64,000 nt of DNA from Protopterus annectens. Its lineage: Eukaryota; Chordata; Ceratodontiformes; Protopteridae. Positions 62,847-64,000 of the stretch are shown piece by piece (position 1 is the first letter of the stretch; the number at the start of each line of letters is the position of its first letter). The stretch lies in NCBI RefSeq assembly GCF_019279795.1, contig NC_056733.1:1115152682-1115216681 (forward strand). The letters are read 5' to 3'. Under the pieces are notes generated by a model. The model searched no databases. It was given only the letters and a program-made list of their open reading frames with translations, and had not been told where the DNA came from. Position numbers and translations under genes: made by a program.

Positions 62847-62965
62847 ATGTTCATCGTGTTTCACTGTTGCAGTCATTACTCTTGGGTTATCCTGCTGGCA
62901 GTCTATTCGCAGTTGGCCAGAATTACAAAGTCTAGGTCCGGTGTCGGTTGCTGTCACCTCTTCCC

Positions 62966-63020
62966 TGACGTCAGTGCGCCAGGGGTATAAAAGATGCAGC
63001 CGATGCCATTTTCTTCAGTC
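62966..63020 (+). promoter_or_regulatory. CRE + TATA + initiator in the left ITR of copy G
   Basis: TGACGTCA 62966-62973, TATAAAA 62986-62992, and TTCAGTCT with its A at 63017, spacing 31 bp. Confidence 0.65.
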
Positions 63021-63166
63021 TTCCTTGCCGCGCGGTGCCCGAAGCAAAAGCAGTTTGCAAGTGCCGGTCGGCCAACTCCTGAGATTTTCAAATCTGAATT
63101 TCAGATCCGAAGTCTTCATTAAAGCTAAGTACCCCGTTGGGGAAACTTTTTTCTTGCTCCAGACCG

Positions 63167-64000
63167 ATGTCAGAAAAAGTTAACAATTGTATTTCTTGTG
63201 GGAAGCAAATACCTCATAAGGATTTTCACTCTTACTGTATTCCTTTCCTAGGCCCTGATCACAACGTTGCTAGTTGTTGGTTTCGTGCTAGATTTAACCA
63301 ATGCACTATCAAGCATCGGTTTGATTTTGCATTTCATTACTTTGGCCGAAGATTTAATTATATAATGCCGTCAGATCAGCCGACAACCGGCGTTTACAAA
63401 AAACGCAAGGACAAGGAAAAGGATAGGCATCCGAGGTCCAAAACCGACGACGAAGCCTTTTCTAGGCAAGTCGCCGGTTCTCAGTGAGGCGCTTTCGCAG
63501 CCCCTGGCGCCCGCTACCTCAGAGCCACAGGTTGCTTCCGACTCCCACGTGGAGCCGACTGGGCCTCTGGATACTCAAGGTATTGGACACTCGGAAATCA
63601 TTCCCTCAGATGGGTCCGGAGCCATTGAGCAGGCATCGGCTTCTGAGGGTGTCTTCAGACCTACACAACTATATATTAAGCCATCTTCAGCTTCAAAGAC
63701 AAAGACTAAAGCAGCACTAAAGACAAAGAAACAAGTACAGCATTCTCCTACTCAGACTTCCATGCCTAAAAAACAGATGCTCAAAATGGCCGAAGACCTA
63801 ATTACTTTGATCAGGGGTTCCCATCCCCTTCCTGATAAGAGGCCTAGGCAAGAGACAGAATATGATTCTTCTGATCAGGTCTCTATTTCCTCTGATTCCT
63901 CTTCTGAACAGGATTACTCCATGCTTCCCTATGAGGATTCTGATGCTGAAGAATCCATTCCTTCAGCCTCTCCTCCTGAGGATTATTCTTTTGGGGAAAC
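63167..64000 (+). pseudogene. gag: DIRS copy G gag-like gene, 5' part
   Basis: MSEKVNNCISCGKQIPHKDF at ATG 63167, then the Cys/His module, a Thr/Lys/Pro-rich middle and an acidic Ser-rich stretch reaching the window end. Compared with A the order of blocks is the same. At least one break is visible. Confidence 0.75.

Larger units (their letters stand above)
62847..64000 (+). mobile_element. Family 1 DIRS element, copy G (5' part, runs off the window)
   Basis: Left tip ATGTTCATCGTG at 62847 and left ITR of the A type (GCAGTTGGCC, TGACGTCAGTGCGCC). Gag starts at ATG 63167 and is still open in part at the window end. The tip form (CATCGTG) and ITR resemble A more than F. Inserted in the gag of F. 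Confidence 0.88.

Overview
This window looks like a stretch of a very large, repeat-swollen vertebrate genome. An amphibian (salamander or caecilian) fits best, because DIRS-type tyrosine-recombinase retrotransposons are unusually common in those lineages; that assignment is inference, since no host exon, rRNA or tRNA gene gives direct taxonomic evidence. I found no host protein-coding gene that I can support. Almost everything recognisable is transposon-derived.

Two main DIRS families are present, plus older relics. Family 1 (about 5.5 kb) begins with ATGTTCATCGTG or a close variant and ends in CAACTGTACT. It has inverted terminal repeats of about 150 bp carrying a CRE palindrome, a TATA box and an initiator, then gag, overlapping RT/RNase H and tyrosine recombinase (YR) frames, and an internal complementary region (ICR) that is the reverse complement of both outer ends. 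Family 1 copies: U (ends 324), A (325-5814), A2 (5815-8513), B (9327-14785), D (24161-29709), E (38270-43863), F (61145-62846) and G (62847 to the window end). Family 2 ends in GTACATAACTTCTTT or a variant: H2, H3, R, P and Q, with H4 a diverged relative.

Layout: from 1 to about 36.5 kb the window is a stack of DIRS elements inserted into one another. The right ends of successively older hosts appear in order (U, A, A2, B, H2, H3, R, H4) before a degenerate RT relic. P sits inside the right end of H4, and D sits inside the leader of P. From 36.5 to 45.5 kb element Q carries E inside its gag. From 45.5 to 61.1 kb DIRS density drops: a minus-strand Penelope-like element with inverted ends and a hammerhead-like motif (45912-49055), CR1/L2-like LINE pieces (51.5-54.8 and 56.3-58.1 kb), faint DIRS relics and unassigned DNA. 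From 61145 to the end, F is interrupted by G.

The parts make sense as parasites and dependants. DIRS gag, RT/RH and YR act together on a circular intermediate templated by the ICR, and insert without target-site duplication. A tRNA-Lys-like SINE at 21706-21856 ends in the same CCTATGAA-type tail as the local LINE, so that LINE probably mobilised it. The most striking observations are the depth of nesting, the exact co-variation between termini and ICR, and the roughly 1.9 kb of double-open reading frame over RT/RH in both DIRS families.
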